Shown: positions 7,486 through 15,008 of the stretch, piece by piece
Layout: the number at the start of each line of letters is the position of its first letter
How positions within the stretch are numbered: position 1 is the first letter of the stretch
Assembly: GCA_005877185.1 (NCBI GenBank)
Contig: VBPQ01000018.1
Coordinates: 1 to 17,439 of the forward strand
From: Nitrososphaerota archaeon
GTDB taxonomy: Archaea > Thermoproteota > Nitrososphaeria > Nitrososphaerales > Gagatemarchaeaceae
Direction: 5' to 3'
Length of the DNA stretch: 17,439 nt
Position numbers and translations under genes: made by a program
The notes under the pieces: model-generated
Database searches by the model: none
What the model saw: only the letters and a program-made list of their open reading frames with translations
What the model was told of the DNA's origin: nothing

Positions 7486-9096
7486 ATGCCCATCAGGGTT
7501 GGCGTCGATGTCGGTGGCACTCATACCGATGCGGTTGCTCTCGGCCATCAGGGTCAAGTGCTGAGAGCCGTCAAATCTCAAACAACGAGAGACCTGATCA
7601 CGGGAATCTCAAACGCCCTCGCGAATCTGTTTTCAGATGGCACGATAAACCGAAGAGATGTAGACGCCGCGATGTTCGGCACCACTCATAGTACCAATGC
7701 GATCGTCGAAAGGAAGGGATTGTCCAAAGTCGGGGTCATCCGAATCGGGAAGCAATCGAGTTCGTCGATTCCGCCGATGTACACTCTGCCCGAAGACCTC
7801 TCTGCGTCGGTCAACGGGGCCTCTGTCATGATCGATGGTGGTCACGAATACTCAGGGAGGCAGATAGTCCCGATGGAAGAGTCCGCGCTACCGCAGGCTG
7901 CCGAACGTTTCAAGGAGAACGGAGTTCAGTCTATCGCCATCTCCGCGGTCTTCTCGCCGGTCAACCCGTCCCATGAAAGAAGGGCGGCGGAAATCTTGGC
8001 CGGCCGTCTTCCTGGCGTTCCTATCTCTCTATCCCATGAAATAGGCGGTCTTGGCCTGATAGCTCGAGAAAACGCGGCCATCTTGAACTCCGCTCTCTTC
8101 AGGGTTGCCAACTCAGCGATCAGGTCGTTCCAGGAAGCCGTCGATGCCTTCGAATTGACGAACGCGAAAATCTTTCTGACACAGAACGACGGAACTCTGA
8201 TGAACGTCGATTACGCAAGGAAGTACCCTGTCAGGACCATTGCGTGTGGCCCCACAAATAGCATAAGAGGCGCTGGGTACCTTACGGGGATGAGCGATGG
8301 CGTCGTAGTCGACGTAGGGGGGACGACCGCCCTGGTTGGGGTAATCTCCAACGGGTTTCCCAGAGACTCGACGATTCCGGCGAGTATCGGAGGAGTAAGA
8401 ACGAACTTCAGGATGCCGGACGTTCTGGCGATAGGTTGCGGTGGAGGAACGGTTGTGCATCGGGTTGACGGTGGCGTAACCATCGGTCCCGATAGCGTGG
8501 CATTCGAACTGACAGAGAAAGCTCTGAGCTGGGGCGGGTCGGAGGTTACGACTACGGATATTGCGTTAGCGAGTGGTTACGCGGTCATAGACGACGGCAA
8601 ATGTGATCCGGCTCGTCTGTCGGAGCTCGACTCATCATTCGTTGACAGGGCGAGGAAGAAGATCATAGAAATCGTCGAAGACGCGGTAGACAGGATGAAG
8701 ACGACTTCGGCGCAGGTCCCCGTGATTCTAGTGGGTGGCGGAGGGATAATCGTACCGCCGTCGCACTACTCCAGTTTCAAGGGTGCCTCCAGGGTTGTCA
8801 GGCCGGAGATGTTCCAGTACGCCAACGCCATAGGCGCCGCGACAGCACAGGTCGGCGCTGAGGTCGACAGGACGTTCTCGTACGAGGAGACACCGAGGGA
8901 GGAGGTGCTGAAGCTGGTAAAGCAGATGTGTGTTGAGGAAGCGATTCGAGCGGGCGCGATGGCTTCATCGATAAGGATAGTAGATGTTGACGAAATACCC
9001 CTGACCTACATCTCAACTAGTGCGGCGAGAATCAGAGTCAAGGCAGTTGGCGAGCTTGACCTCGGCCGCCCCAAGCCGACTAGCCGAGGTCTCTGA
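7486..9096 (+). CDS. Short hydantoinase/oxoprolinase A-like ATPase
   Basis: This 536-residue cytoplasmic protein belongs to the ASKHA-fold hydantoinase A/oxoprolinase family. Phosphate loop 1 is GVDVGGTHTDAVAL (6-19), followed by FGTTHSTNAIVERKG (64-78), and a central domain with CGPTNSIRGAGYL (254-266), VVVDVGGTT (273-281) and AIGCGGGTVV (315-324). It is about 145 residues shorter than the full HyuA in this window and lacks the C-terminal GPAIIDE region. This is the short type I associate with DUF917 partners. The second phosphate motif reads DVGGTTALVG, with Leu283 where Asp is usual. The start is ATG at 7486, preceded by GAGGAG with 9 bases between; the frame is open upstream but carries no family sequence. 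The gene's end overlaps hyuB by 17 bases on the opposite strand. Confidence 0.88.
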   Translation: MPIRVGVDVGGTHTDAVALGHQGQVLRAVKSQTTRDLITGISNALANLFSDGTINRRDVDAAMFGTTHSTNAIVERKGLSKVGVIRIGKQSSSSIPPMYTLPEDLSASVNGASVMIDGGHEYSGRQIVPMEESALPQAAERFKENGVQSIAISAVFSPVNPSHERRAAEILAGRLPGVPISLSHEIGGLGLIARENAAILNSALFRVANSAIRSFQEAVDAFELTNAKIFLTQNDGTLMNVDYARKYPVRTIACGPTNSIRGAGYLTGMSDGVVVDVGGTTALVGVISNGFPRDSTIPASIGGVRTNFRMPDVLAIGCGGGTVVHRVDGGVTIGPDSVAFELTEKALSWGGSEVTTTDIALASGYAVIDDGKCDPARLSELDSSFVDRARKKIIEIVEDAVDRMKTTSAQVPVILVGGGGIIVPPSHYSSFKGASRVVRPEMFQYANAIGAATAQVGAEVDRTFSYEETPREEVLKLVKQMCVEEAIRAGAMASSIRIVDVDEIPLTYISTSAARIRVKAVGELDLGRPKPTSRGL

Positions 9097-10828
9097 GCTT
9101 TGCCCGAAGCCTTTCCGTGGCCCTCAAGTCAACCTTGCCGTCTGAAATGACAACACCGTACGCCTTGGACGCGACCTCTTCTGAAACGTAGCCGTCCAAA
9201 AAGTCCTCCAAAACCATCTGCGGGTCCCTTTCGAAAGGAGCGCCGTAGCCTCCGCCGCCTGCCGTGACTAATGTGCAAACGTCCCCGGGCTTAACGGGAA
9301 TCCTACGAGTCCCCACTCTTTTCTCCCGGTCCGTGCCGACGTAGATGCGAAGTCCGCTCGGGTGGGTACCGAGTCCCCCAGCCAATCCCCAGGTACGAGT
9401 CTTGCTCTTCTTCATTACTGAGAGGAATTCTCCGTCTTCAACAAAGCGGATTCTCCTTTCAATCCCCAACCCGCCGCGAAATCTCCCCGGGCCGCCCGAG
9501 TCTGTTCTCAACGACATGGATTCGATAGTCATCCCTGTCCTGAGCTCCAACACTTCGATTGGTGTGTTTCTTCCGATGCACACCGAATGGTGTTCCAATG
9601 CATTCGCTCCGTCATGGTTGGGAGCCGCTCCCCAGCCCACCGGTTCGTTGTTGCTCAGTGCATAGAATCGCCCGCTTGTTTTGTGTACTCCGACCATCAT
9701 GAAGCCCGGCAGGTCGCCTCCAGACGAAGCAGAGATGAAATCCTTCAACCCCACCGCCGCTGCCTTGTAGACGAGTTCAAGGGCGACGATACCGGTCCAG
9801 AGTGTGAAGGTGGGAGCCGGATAGACAGCGTTGAACAATGTTCCAGGCGAGGCCTCGACCTTGAGCGGGCGGTAGTTTCCGGCGTTAGAAGGAAGATGGG
9901 GTGTGGTGAGGGATTTGAAGACTATCTTGCACGTCGAGTATGTAGAGCCGAGAGGCATGTTCACAGGACCCCTGGCGACGCCGGCCGAACCGGCGAAGTC
10001 GACCTTGAACTCATTCTGTGAAATCGAGACCGTCGCTTTCATTGGTATGAGTTCGTCCGTAATGCCGTCGTCGTCGAGATAGTCTTCAGCACTCCAAGAT
10101 CCGTGCGGCAGCCTCGACAAGGCCTCGAGTGAACTCTCCTCGCCTGCTCGGAGCATCTTTTCAATTGATGATTTCAAAGCCTCGAGGCCAAACTTGTCCG
10201 CTATCTGATGCAGTCGTCTCTCTCCGGTCCTTATCGAGGAAATTTGGGCGTTTAGGTCGCCCGTGATCTCTGCGGGCATCCTCGAGTTGAACCGAAGGAT
10301 TTCGAGGACCTCCTTGTTCAGCTCGCCTTTCTTGACCACCTTTGTACCCGGGAAGACGATGCCCTCTTGATGCATGTTGGTAGAATCTAGCACGTAGCCC
10401 GGGTCTTTGGCGCCGAGGTCCATCCAGTGGGCTCTGATGACTTGATAGGCGAAGAGCTCATTGTCGTTGTGGAAAACGGGGGCGAACAGAGTGGCGTCGT
10501 ACGTGTGTGCCGAATTCCAGTACGGATAGTTCATGAGGAGAATATCGCCCTGCTCCATGTTTTCTTCCCCAACGTATTCTACGGCCTTTCCGATGGCGTA
10601 ATCGTTCGCACCTATGAAAGACGGAACTCCCGGGGCCTCGGCGATCAGGTCCAGGTTGCGGTCGTAGATCGAGATGCCAAAGTCGAGCACATCGTAGACC
10701 ACGGGATTGAACGCCGTGCGTATGAGGGCGCTGCGCATCTCTTCCGCCGCGGAAGCTAGGTGACTCCTCACCAGTTCAGAGACGATTCCCGAGCTAACGG
10801 ATTTTTTCGCGCCGCGAGTCAAACTCAT
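9080..10828 (-). CDS. hyuB: Hydantoinase B/oxoprolinase subunit (HyuB-like)
   Basis: This 582-residue protein is a complete hydantoinase B family member, the partner subunit that carries out the hydrolysis or carboxylation step once HyuA has activated the substrate with ATP. Typical segments in order: ALIRTAFNPVVYDVLDFG (34-51), GVPSFIGA (67-74), a conserved His134/Asp137 region followed by MHQEGIVFP (152-160), FAGSAGVARGPVNMPLG, SGGDLPGF, a SGGPGRFRGGLG glycine stretch, and the near-terminal GGGGYGAPFERDP followed by YGVV. The start is ATG at 10828, 6 bases after the hyuA stop, so the two are surely co-expressed. Which reaction it performs (N-methylhydantoin, 5-oxoproline, lactam or related) cannot be told from sequence alone. 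Confidence 0.92.
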   Translation of the reverse strand: MSLTRGAKKSVSSGIVSELVRSHLASAAEEMRSALIRTAFNPVVYDVLDFGISIYDRNLDLIAEAPGVPSFIGANDYAIGKAVEYVGEENMEQGDILLMNYPYWNSAHTYDATLFAPVFHNDNELFAYQVIRAHWMDLGAKDPGYVLDSTNMHQEGIVFPGTKVVKKGELNKEVLEILRFNSRMPAEITGDLNAQISSIRTGERRLHQIADKFGLEALKSSIEKMLRAGEESSLEALSRLPHGSWSAEDYLDDDGITDELIPMKATVSISQNEFKVDFAGSAGVARGPVNMPLGSTYSTCKIVFKSLTTPHLPSNAGNYRPLKVEASPGTLFNAVYPAPTFTLWTGIVALELVYKAAAVGLKDFISASSGGDLPGFMMVGVHKTSGRFYALSNNEPVGWGAAPNHDGANALEHHSVCIGRNTPIEVLELRTGMTIESMSLRTDSGGPGRFRGGLGIERRIRFVEDGEFLSVMKKSKTRTWGLAGGLGTHPSGLRIYVGTDREKRVGTRRIPVKPGDVCTLVTAGGGGYGAPFERDPQMVLEDFLDGYVSEEVASKAYGVVISDGKVDLRATERLRAKLRDLG

Positions 10829-10834
10829 TCCAAT

Positions 10835-12874
10835 CTACGCCGTGATGACGAGGTTGCCAATTTCATCTACATTCAGGCTCTGACCTGTGTGGATCACAGT
10901 CCGTGTGACACCCTCATCGATTATGGCTGGACCTTCCACGACGTGGCCGGGTTTCAGCTGTTCTCTGCGGTAGACGCCGAAGTCGGTCATCTTATCTGAG
11001 GTTAGACAGTATGCCTCTCTTCGTTTCATCGGTGGTGGGGTAGCATCGGTCGCCTTTGCGAGCTTCGGAAGATCGGGCTTCTCCAGCAAGCCAACCGCCC
11101 TCGCCCGAAAATTGACGATCTCGACCAAATCATCGATCTTGTGTCCATAGCGTTTGAAATGAAACGCGTCAAATGAAGCCTTGATCTCACTCACAGAATT
11201 CGCGTCATCTATGGAGATTTCAAGGCTGTGCTCCTGCCCAAGATATCGAAGCTCGAGCAGCCGGTGAACTCGGACCTTTTTGAACGGTGCTTCCTGCCGG
11301 AGAAGAATGCCCCTGACCCTGGATTCGAGTGGCGCGAAGAACTTCCGAATCCCTTCGATGGAGCTTTCCTCAAGAACTGAAATGTCAGTTTGCGAGACTT
11401 CGTACGAAATATCGGACATCAGCATTCCCAACGCTGAAAACGCTGCGGGAGCGCTTGGTACGATCACTGTGGGTATCCCGAGTTCTAGCGCAAGGATAGC
11501 ACCAAAGAGAGGCCCGGCTCCACCAAATGCCAACAGAGCGTACTCGGCCGGGTCCCTTCCTTCCTCGACTGTGATTTGTTTGATTGCACCCATGCTATTC
11601 GCGGCAGTCACCTTCATTATGCCGGCTGCCGCCTCGACGAGGTCGACCCCGAGCGGTCTGACAACCTCTTCCGCTATCCCTTCTCTGGCTAACTCTGGCT
11701 TCAGTGGCATGTCGCCGGCTAGGAATGTTTCAGGATCGATGTATCCCAGGATCACGGATGCGTCCGTTACGGTTGGCCGGGTTCCGCCCCTGCCATAGCA
11801 CATCGGACCGGGGTCGGCACCCGCGCTCTCAGGACCCACCTGAAGTAGGCCAGTTTTCACGGTGGCAATCGAACCTCCCCCCGCCCCTATCGACCTCACA
11901 TCGTACATCGTGAGCAAAAGGGGGTAGTGCTCAACTTGACTCTGGTGGATCACGTTTGCCTGTCCGTCTTCGATTACGCAAACGTCGAGACTCGTCCCAC
12001 CAATATCCATGGTGATAAGTTTCTGTCTCTTTGTAAGAGCGGCGAGATGGCTTCCCCCGACGACCCCTCCTGCGGGTCCAGACTGGACCGTGGATATCGG
12101 GGAATTTGCGGCCGTGGCTGCCGTCATCATGCCCCCGTCGGACCGCGTGATCAGTAAGACACCCTTGAATCCATTTACGCTTAGTGTCCGCTCCAGCTTA
12201 TGCAGGTATTCGGCGATTATCGGTTTGATGTAGGCGTCCAGGACCGTGGTGGACGTTCTTTCGTATTCTCTGTATTCGCTGACCACTTCACTTGAGATCG
12301 AGACGGATAGATTTGGGTGGGTCTTGGATGCGATAGATTTGATGCGCTCCTCGTGATCCGCATTCTTGTAAGAATGAAGTAGCGACACGGCAATAGACCG
12401 GACTTTCTGGTCATCGACCAGACGCCGTAGCGCGACGTTCGCTGCCTGTTCATCGAGATCTCGAATGATGTTCCCTTCATGGTCTATCCTGCCGGGTATC
12501 TCTGCGATACGCCTGCGTTTGACTATTCGGGGGGGCTTGAGATAATTGTAGTCATACATGCTTGCTGATGGAACGTCCCCCCTCCCAATTTCGAAGACAT
12601 CCTTGAAACCTTGATTTGTGATCATTCCGTTAAGCACCCCTTTCATCTGTATAATGGCGTTCACCCCCAGAGTAGTGCCATGAAGAATGAGGTAGGTCTG
12701 GTCCAGGGGTGTGCCGAGCTTCTGTAAGGCGTTCAGGAAGCCAATTGTCGGGTCTGATGGTGTTGTCGGCGACTTCGCCATCCTGAACTTGCGCGTCTCT
12801 TCGTCGAACTCAACAGCGTCAACGAAGGTTCCACCCGTGTCGACACCTATTCTGAACCTCTTCTCAGAGCTCAT
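10835..12874 (-). CDS. hyuA: Hydantoinase A/oxoprolinase subunit (HyuA-like), ATP-dependent
   Basis: This full-length (679-residue) HyuA-type subunit phosphorylates the substrate carbonyl with ATP in known family members. Hydantoinase A N-terminal domain, about 7-185: IGVDTGGTFVDAVEF (9-23), LHGTTLGVNAIIQMKG (64-79). Central domain, about 205-495: STVQSGPAGGVVGG (261-274), MDIGGTSLDV (289-298), SIGAGGGSIA (328-337), GADPGPMCYGRGG (352-364), FGGAGPL (450-456). The C-terminal domain ends with VEGPAIIDEGVT (646-657). ATG at 12874 places the first phosphate loop eight residues from the N-terminus, as is usual; an ATG at 12892 adds six residues and is an alternative. Its 5' end overlaps the amidohydrolase stop by 11 bases, and hyuB follows after 6 bases. 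All expected ATP-site motifs, including the second Asp, are intact. Confidence 0.93.
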   Translation of the reverse strand: MSSEKRFRIGVDTGGTFVDAVEFDEETRKFRMAKSPTTPSDPTIGFLNALQKLGTPLDQTYLILHGTTLGVNAIIQMKGVLNGMITNQGFKDVFEIGRGDVPSASMYDYNYLKPPRIVKRRRIAEIPGRIDHEGNIIRDLDEQAANVALRRLVDDQKVRSIAVSLLHSYKNADHEERIKSIASKTHPNLSVSISSEVVSEYREYERTSTTVLDAYIKPIIAEYLHKLERTLSVNGFKGVLLITRSDGGMMTAATAANSPISTVQSGPAGGVVGGSHLAALTKRQKLITMDIGGTSLDVCVIEDGQANVIHQSQVEHYPLLLTMYDVRSIGAGGGSIATVKTGLLQVGPESAGADPGPMCYGRGGTRPTVTDASVILGYIDPETFLAGDMPLKPELAREGIAEEVVRPLGVDLVEAAAGIMKVTAANSMGAIKQITVEEGRDPAEYALLAFGGAGPLFGAILALELGIPTVIVPSAPAAFSALGMLMSDISYEVSQTDISVLEESSIEGIRKFFAPLESRVRGILLRQEAPFKKVRVHRLLELRYLGQEHSLEISIDDANSVSEIKASFDAFHFKRYGHKIDDLVEIVNFRARAVGLLEKPDLPKLAKATDATPPPMKRREAYCLTSDKMTDFGVYRREQLKPGHVVEGPAIIDEGVTRTVIHTGQSLNVDEIGNLVITA

Positions 12875-14048
12875 TCCTGAATATCTCGCCATCTTTCATT
12901 ACAAACCCTATCTTCTCCAGCGCCCTGATGTCGGATAAGGGGCTGTCGGGTACTGCTACAAGGTCGGCCAGGTAACCTTCTTTCACAGACCCCAATTTTT
13001 TCGAGACACCGCACAGCGCGGAAGGATATGTCGTGGCAGCCCTCAATGCCTCAAGAGGACTGAGACCGGCCTCGGTCAGGAATTCAATTTCTCTTACTGT
13101 TGCGTTGACCCCATCGTTGGAGTCTCCTGGTGGCAGGTCAGTCCCGTTCAGTATTCTTACTCCGGCTCGGATGGCTGTCTTGGTGCTATCCACATGTGTC
13201 TTGCCCGCGGAAAGGGCTTTCTCAATGGTCCATTCTTCGAAGCCGTTCTTCCTCATCCAGTCTCCTGACCTGGTGACGCTGAGTGTTGGGACGAGGCATC
13301 CGTTCGAGTTCTTAATGGCCTGGGCAGCTTCGCGACTGAGGACGTACCCATGCTCGAAGCATTTCACGCCGGCCTCGACGGCCCTCATGATGGGCAGGGA
13401 ACTACCCGCATGAGCCGTGACGTAGGTTCCTCTGGACCTTGCCGCCGAGACCACGGCTACCATCTCTTCCTTGGTCATCTGTGGTTTTTCAAAGTCCTCT
13501 TCTTGTTTGGCGATTCCACCTGTAATGAAGATCTTGAGGTGGTCTGCCCCCCTTGCGAGCTCCCTTCTCGCTGCTTTCCCGAACTCTTCAGGACCCTTCG
13601 TTTCGATTTGCCCGAAGTCCGAGCCATGTCCCCCAACCGCCCCCAGCCCCTTCCCACCCGCAAAGATTCGCGGACCCTTCACCCACCCTTCATTGATCAT
13701 TTTCTTCAAGGATAAATCTACCCTGTTTTGCTCACCTACTGTTCTGAGCGTTGTAATCCCTGCCATCAGAGCATCGTAAGCCCGCCTGTAGCATCGAAGC
13801 ACCGTTATGGCGGGCGATTCTGTTAGGTTTGTATTCTTGAACGGGAAGACCATGGACAGGTTGTTGTGCATGTTGGAAAGACCGGGCAGAACGTAGGTCC
13901 CTTTCAGGTCGACTGGCCTCCCCTCCGATCGCGTCTGTCTGTCGGTCACCCCCTTGATGAATTGCCCCTCGATTAGCAAATTCCTATTCTCTTGGATTCT
14001 GCCTTGCTCCACATCGACGACGTTGCAGTTTGCGAGAACCAGGTTCAA
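12864..14048 (-). CDS. Amidohydrolase-family protein with an altered metal motif
   Basis: This 394-residue metal-dependent hydrolase resembles the imidazolonepropionase/prolidase-like branch of the amidohydrolase superfamily. An N-terminal beta domain (about 1-55) leads into VLPGLSNMHNNL (53-64). The barrel shows Lys172 in HLKIFITGG, His213 in VTAHAGSS, His233 in FEHGYVLS and Asp304 in NGTDLPPG, which are the usual metal and catalytic positions. The first motif is HxN (His61, Asn63) instead of HxH. A C-terminal KEGYLADLVA segment (356-365) is typical. TTG at 14048 is the start because an in-frame stop lies about 34 bases upstream and no ATG or GTG intervenes. It leads the operon with hyuA and hyuB, suggesting it acts on the same compound or its product. 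Confidence 0.88.
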   Translation of the reverse strand: MNLVLANCNVVDVEQGRIQENRNLLIEGQFIKGVTDRQTRSEGRPVDLKGTYVLPGLSNMHNNLSMVFPFKNTNLTESPAITVLRCYRRAYDALMAGITTLRTVGEQNRVDLSLKKMINEGWVKGPRIFAGGKGLGAVGGHGSDFGQIETKGPEEFGKAARRELARGADHLKIFITGGIAKQEEDFEKPQMTKEEMVAVVSAARSRGTYVTAHAGSSLPIMRAVEAGVKCFEHGYVLSREAAQAIKNSNGCLVPTLSVTRSGDWMRKNGFEEWTIEKALSAGKTHVDSTKTAIRAGVRILNGTDLPPGDSNDGVNATVREIEFLTEAGLSPLEALRAATTYPSALCGVSKKLGSVKEGYLADLVAVPDSPLSDIRALEKIGFVMKDGEIFRNEL

Positions 14049-14427
14049 ACGATGTATTGCGGGAACTGGGTAGTCATTTCAAGCCTTCGGCAGGAGATCC
14101 AACGATGATCACGAAGTCTCTCATCCGACTTGCTAACCACGGCCCAACTAAAGGCGGTGTCGATGCGCCCCTCACGGCAGGTGATTTCTGGCAGCGACGG
14201 GAAGGTGAAGATATGCGAGCATTGGTCAGAGTACATCTGGCTCAACTGCCAGAGAGTCGGACGAAGCAGAGGCTCCGACACCTAGGCCGATTCGTGGCAT
14301 GGGCTAATCGTAGGATTCCAGAAGGTGCAGGTTCCCGAATACCATGTGAAGAAGGCGGAGGCGCGATGAACCCTAGCTCGGTAAAGACTTACCCAGACAA
14401 CCGCCCAAAGACTCCTGATAGACTGTG
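14049..14427. other. Intergenic stretch without a supported gene
   Basis: Open frames exist on both strands (plus 14030-14434, minus 14045-14281), but neither shows a recognisable domain, and both overlap the amidohydrolase gene's 5' end. The stretch presumably holds the amidohydrolase promoter, yet I see no convincing TATA-like box 20-35 bases before 14048. It also carries repeat B at 14354-14375. It may be decayed sequence belonging to the same degraded zone as the GNAT and PIN fragments. Confidence 0.5.
14354..14375. repeat. Repeat B, left copy
   Basis: Twenty-two bases with core ggcggaggcgcgatgaaccc match 15031-15052 at 21 of 22 positions in the same orientation. At the right-hand site this unit is joined directly to repeat A; here it occurs without repeat A. 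On the minus strand both copies read GFIAPPP, after which the two diverge. Confidence 0.6.
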
Positions 14428-14568
14428 TCACTGAAAGACTCTTCGTGCCCACTCGACCCTGTCGAAATCCTTGTCATTAGAGTAAATCTCATCCACCCCC
14501 TGTCTCTTCATCACGTGCAGAGTCAGGGCATCAACGAAGTCCATCCCGTACTTTTCGGCATCGGGAGA
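14428..14568 (-). pseudogene. Truncated PIN-domain protein, C-terminal half only
   Basis: In the minus-strand frame ending at the TGA 14428-14430, the residues read AEKYGMDFVDALTLHVMKR, then a short link and EIYSNDKDFDRVEWARRVFQ. This is the C-terminal half of a PIN (VapC-like ribonuclease) domain. The DALT Asp is a catalytic-site acid, and the SNDKDF motif is the typical last conserved block. The N-terminal half, with the first catalytic Asp and the Glu, is missing: upstream, the frame runs into sequence that encodes a GNAT fragment in another frame. An internal ATG at 14544 would give only 38 residues, so a working nuclease is very unlikely. No VapB-like antitoxin gene is nearby. Confidence 0.65.
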
Positions 14569-14918
14569 TGCTCTTCGCGGTCCACGAAGAAGCACGTGAT
14601 TCTCCAATCGGGCGGAGCCACGCCCAACCTGACGAACCCTCCCATTCTGGCCGGCAGCTCAGCAGGGGGCCCGAACTGACACCATCCAACGACGTCCTCC
14701 CCATCGTAGACGAGGGCCGCGTGCGACCGATTAGCTTGAACAAGTCTCTCCTTCAACTCCCTGTGACGGCCAGCCCACTTGTTTTCCTCAGCACGCGTGA
14801 GGTGGAAGGCGACGCACCAGCAGCCACCCCACACGCCATTATGCTTCTCCATAATTCGTACGAAGTCGGGCCATGTCCGTGCCCCGAGCTCCCGGACTGA
14901 AAATCGCGCCATCGGCAT
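14523..14918 (-). pseudogene. Truncated GNAT-family N-acetyltransferase
   Basis: The frame encodes 131 residues whose first 113 or so match a GNAT family known for HNGVWGGCWC (26-35), an LVYDGEDVVGWCQFGP segment (69-84) and DWRITCFFVD (104-113). In that family the next segment is the acetyl-CoA-binding R/H-x-x-G-V-A loop and helix. Here it is replaced by about 18 unrelated residues ending in MPKSTGWTSLMP, which are PIN-gene sequence read out of frame. The cofactor site is therefore absent and the gene is probably dead. Starts at 14918 or 14912 are both possible. A TATA-like box at 14937-14947 remains in place, so the fragment may still be transcribed. Confidence 0.7.
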
Positions 14919-14936
14919 TTCTTTGTACTAACCATC

Positions 14937-14947
14937 TGTAATATGTT
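14937..14947 (-). promoter_or_regulatory. TATA-like box of the GNAT fragment
   Basis: The minus strand reads TAACATATTAC, centred about 24 bases upstream of the ATG at 14918 and 30 upstream of the ATG at 14912. This is the spacing of an archaeal leaderless promoter. It is the best TATA-like sequence in the right-hand third of the window. Confidence 0.5.
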
Positions 14948-15008
14948 ATCCCGTTTGCGCGTTCGCCGGAAGCCTCGGTGTCTGGTTCAGCTAGTCCTAT
15001 AATTGCAG

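Noticed and set aside
14045..14281. Minus-strand open frame of 78 residues upstream of the amidohydrolase
   Set aside because: No recognisable motif; it runs past the amidohydrolase start in another frame and looks like chance coding capacity.
14260..14360. tRNA-like look around the aggttcccgaatacc sequence
   Set aside because: The T-loop consensus is broken, no acceptor stem or anticodon arm can be folded, and no CCA-proximal pairing is seen.
14362..14417. Possible box C/D guide RNA (GCGATGA and CTGA about 45 bases apart)
   Set aside because: Box C has a mismatch, no flanking terminal stem forms, and no internal boxes are clear.
14030..14434. Plus-strand open frame of 134 residues between the amidohydrolase and the PIN fragment
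   Set aside because: No recognisable domain, biased composition, overlap with the amidohydrolase 5' end and with the PIN fragment, and no ribosome binding site.
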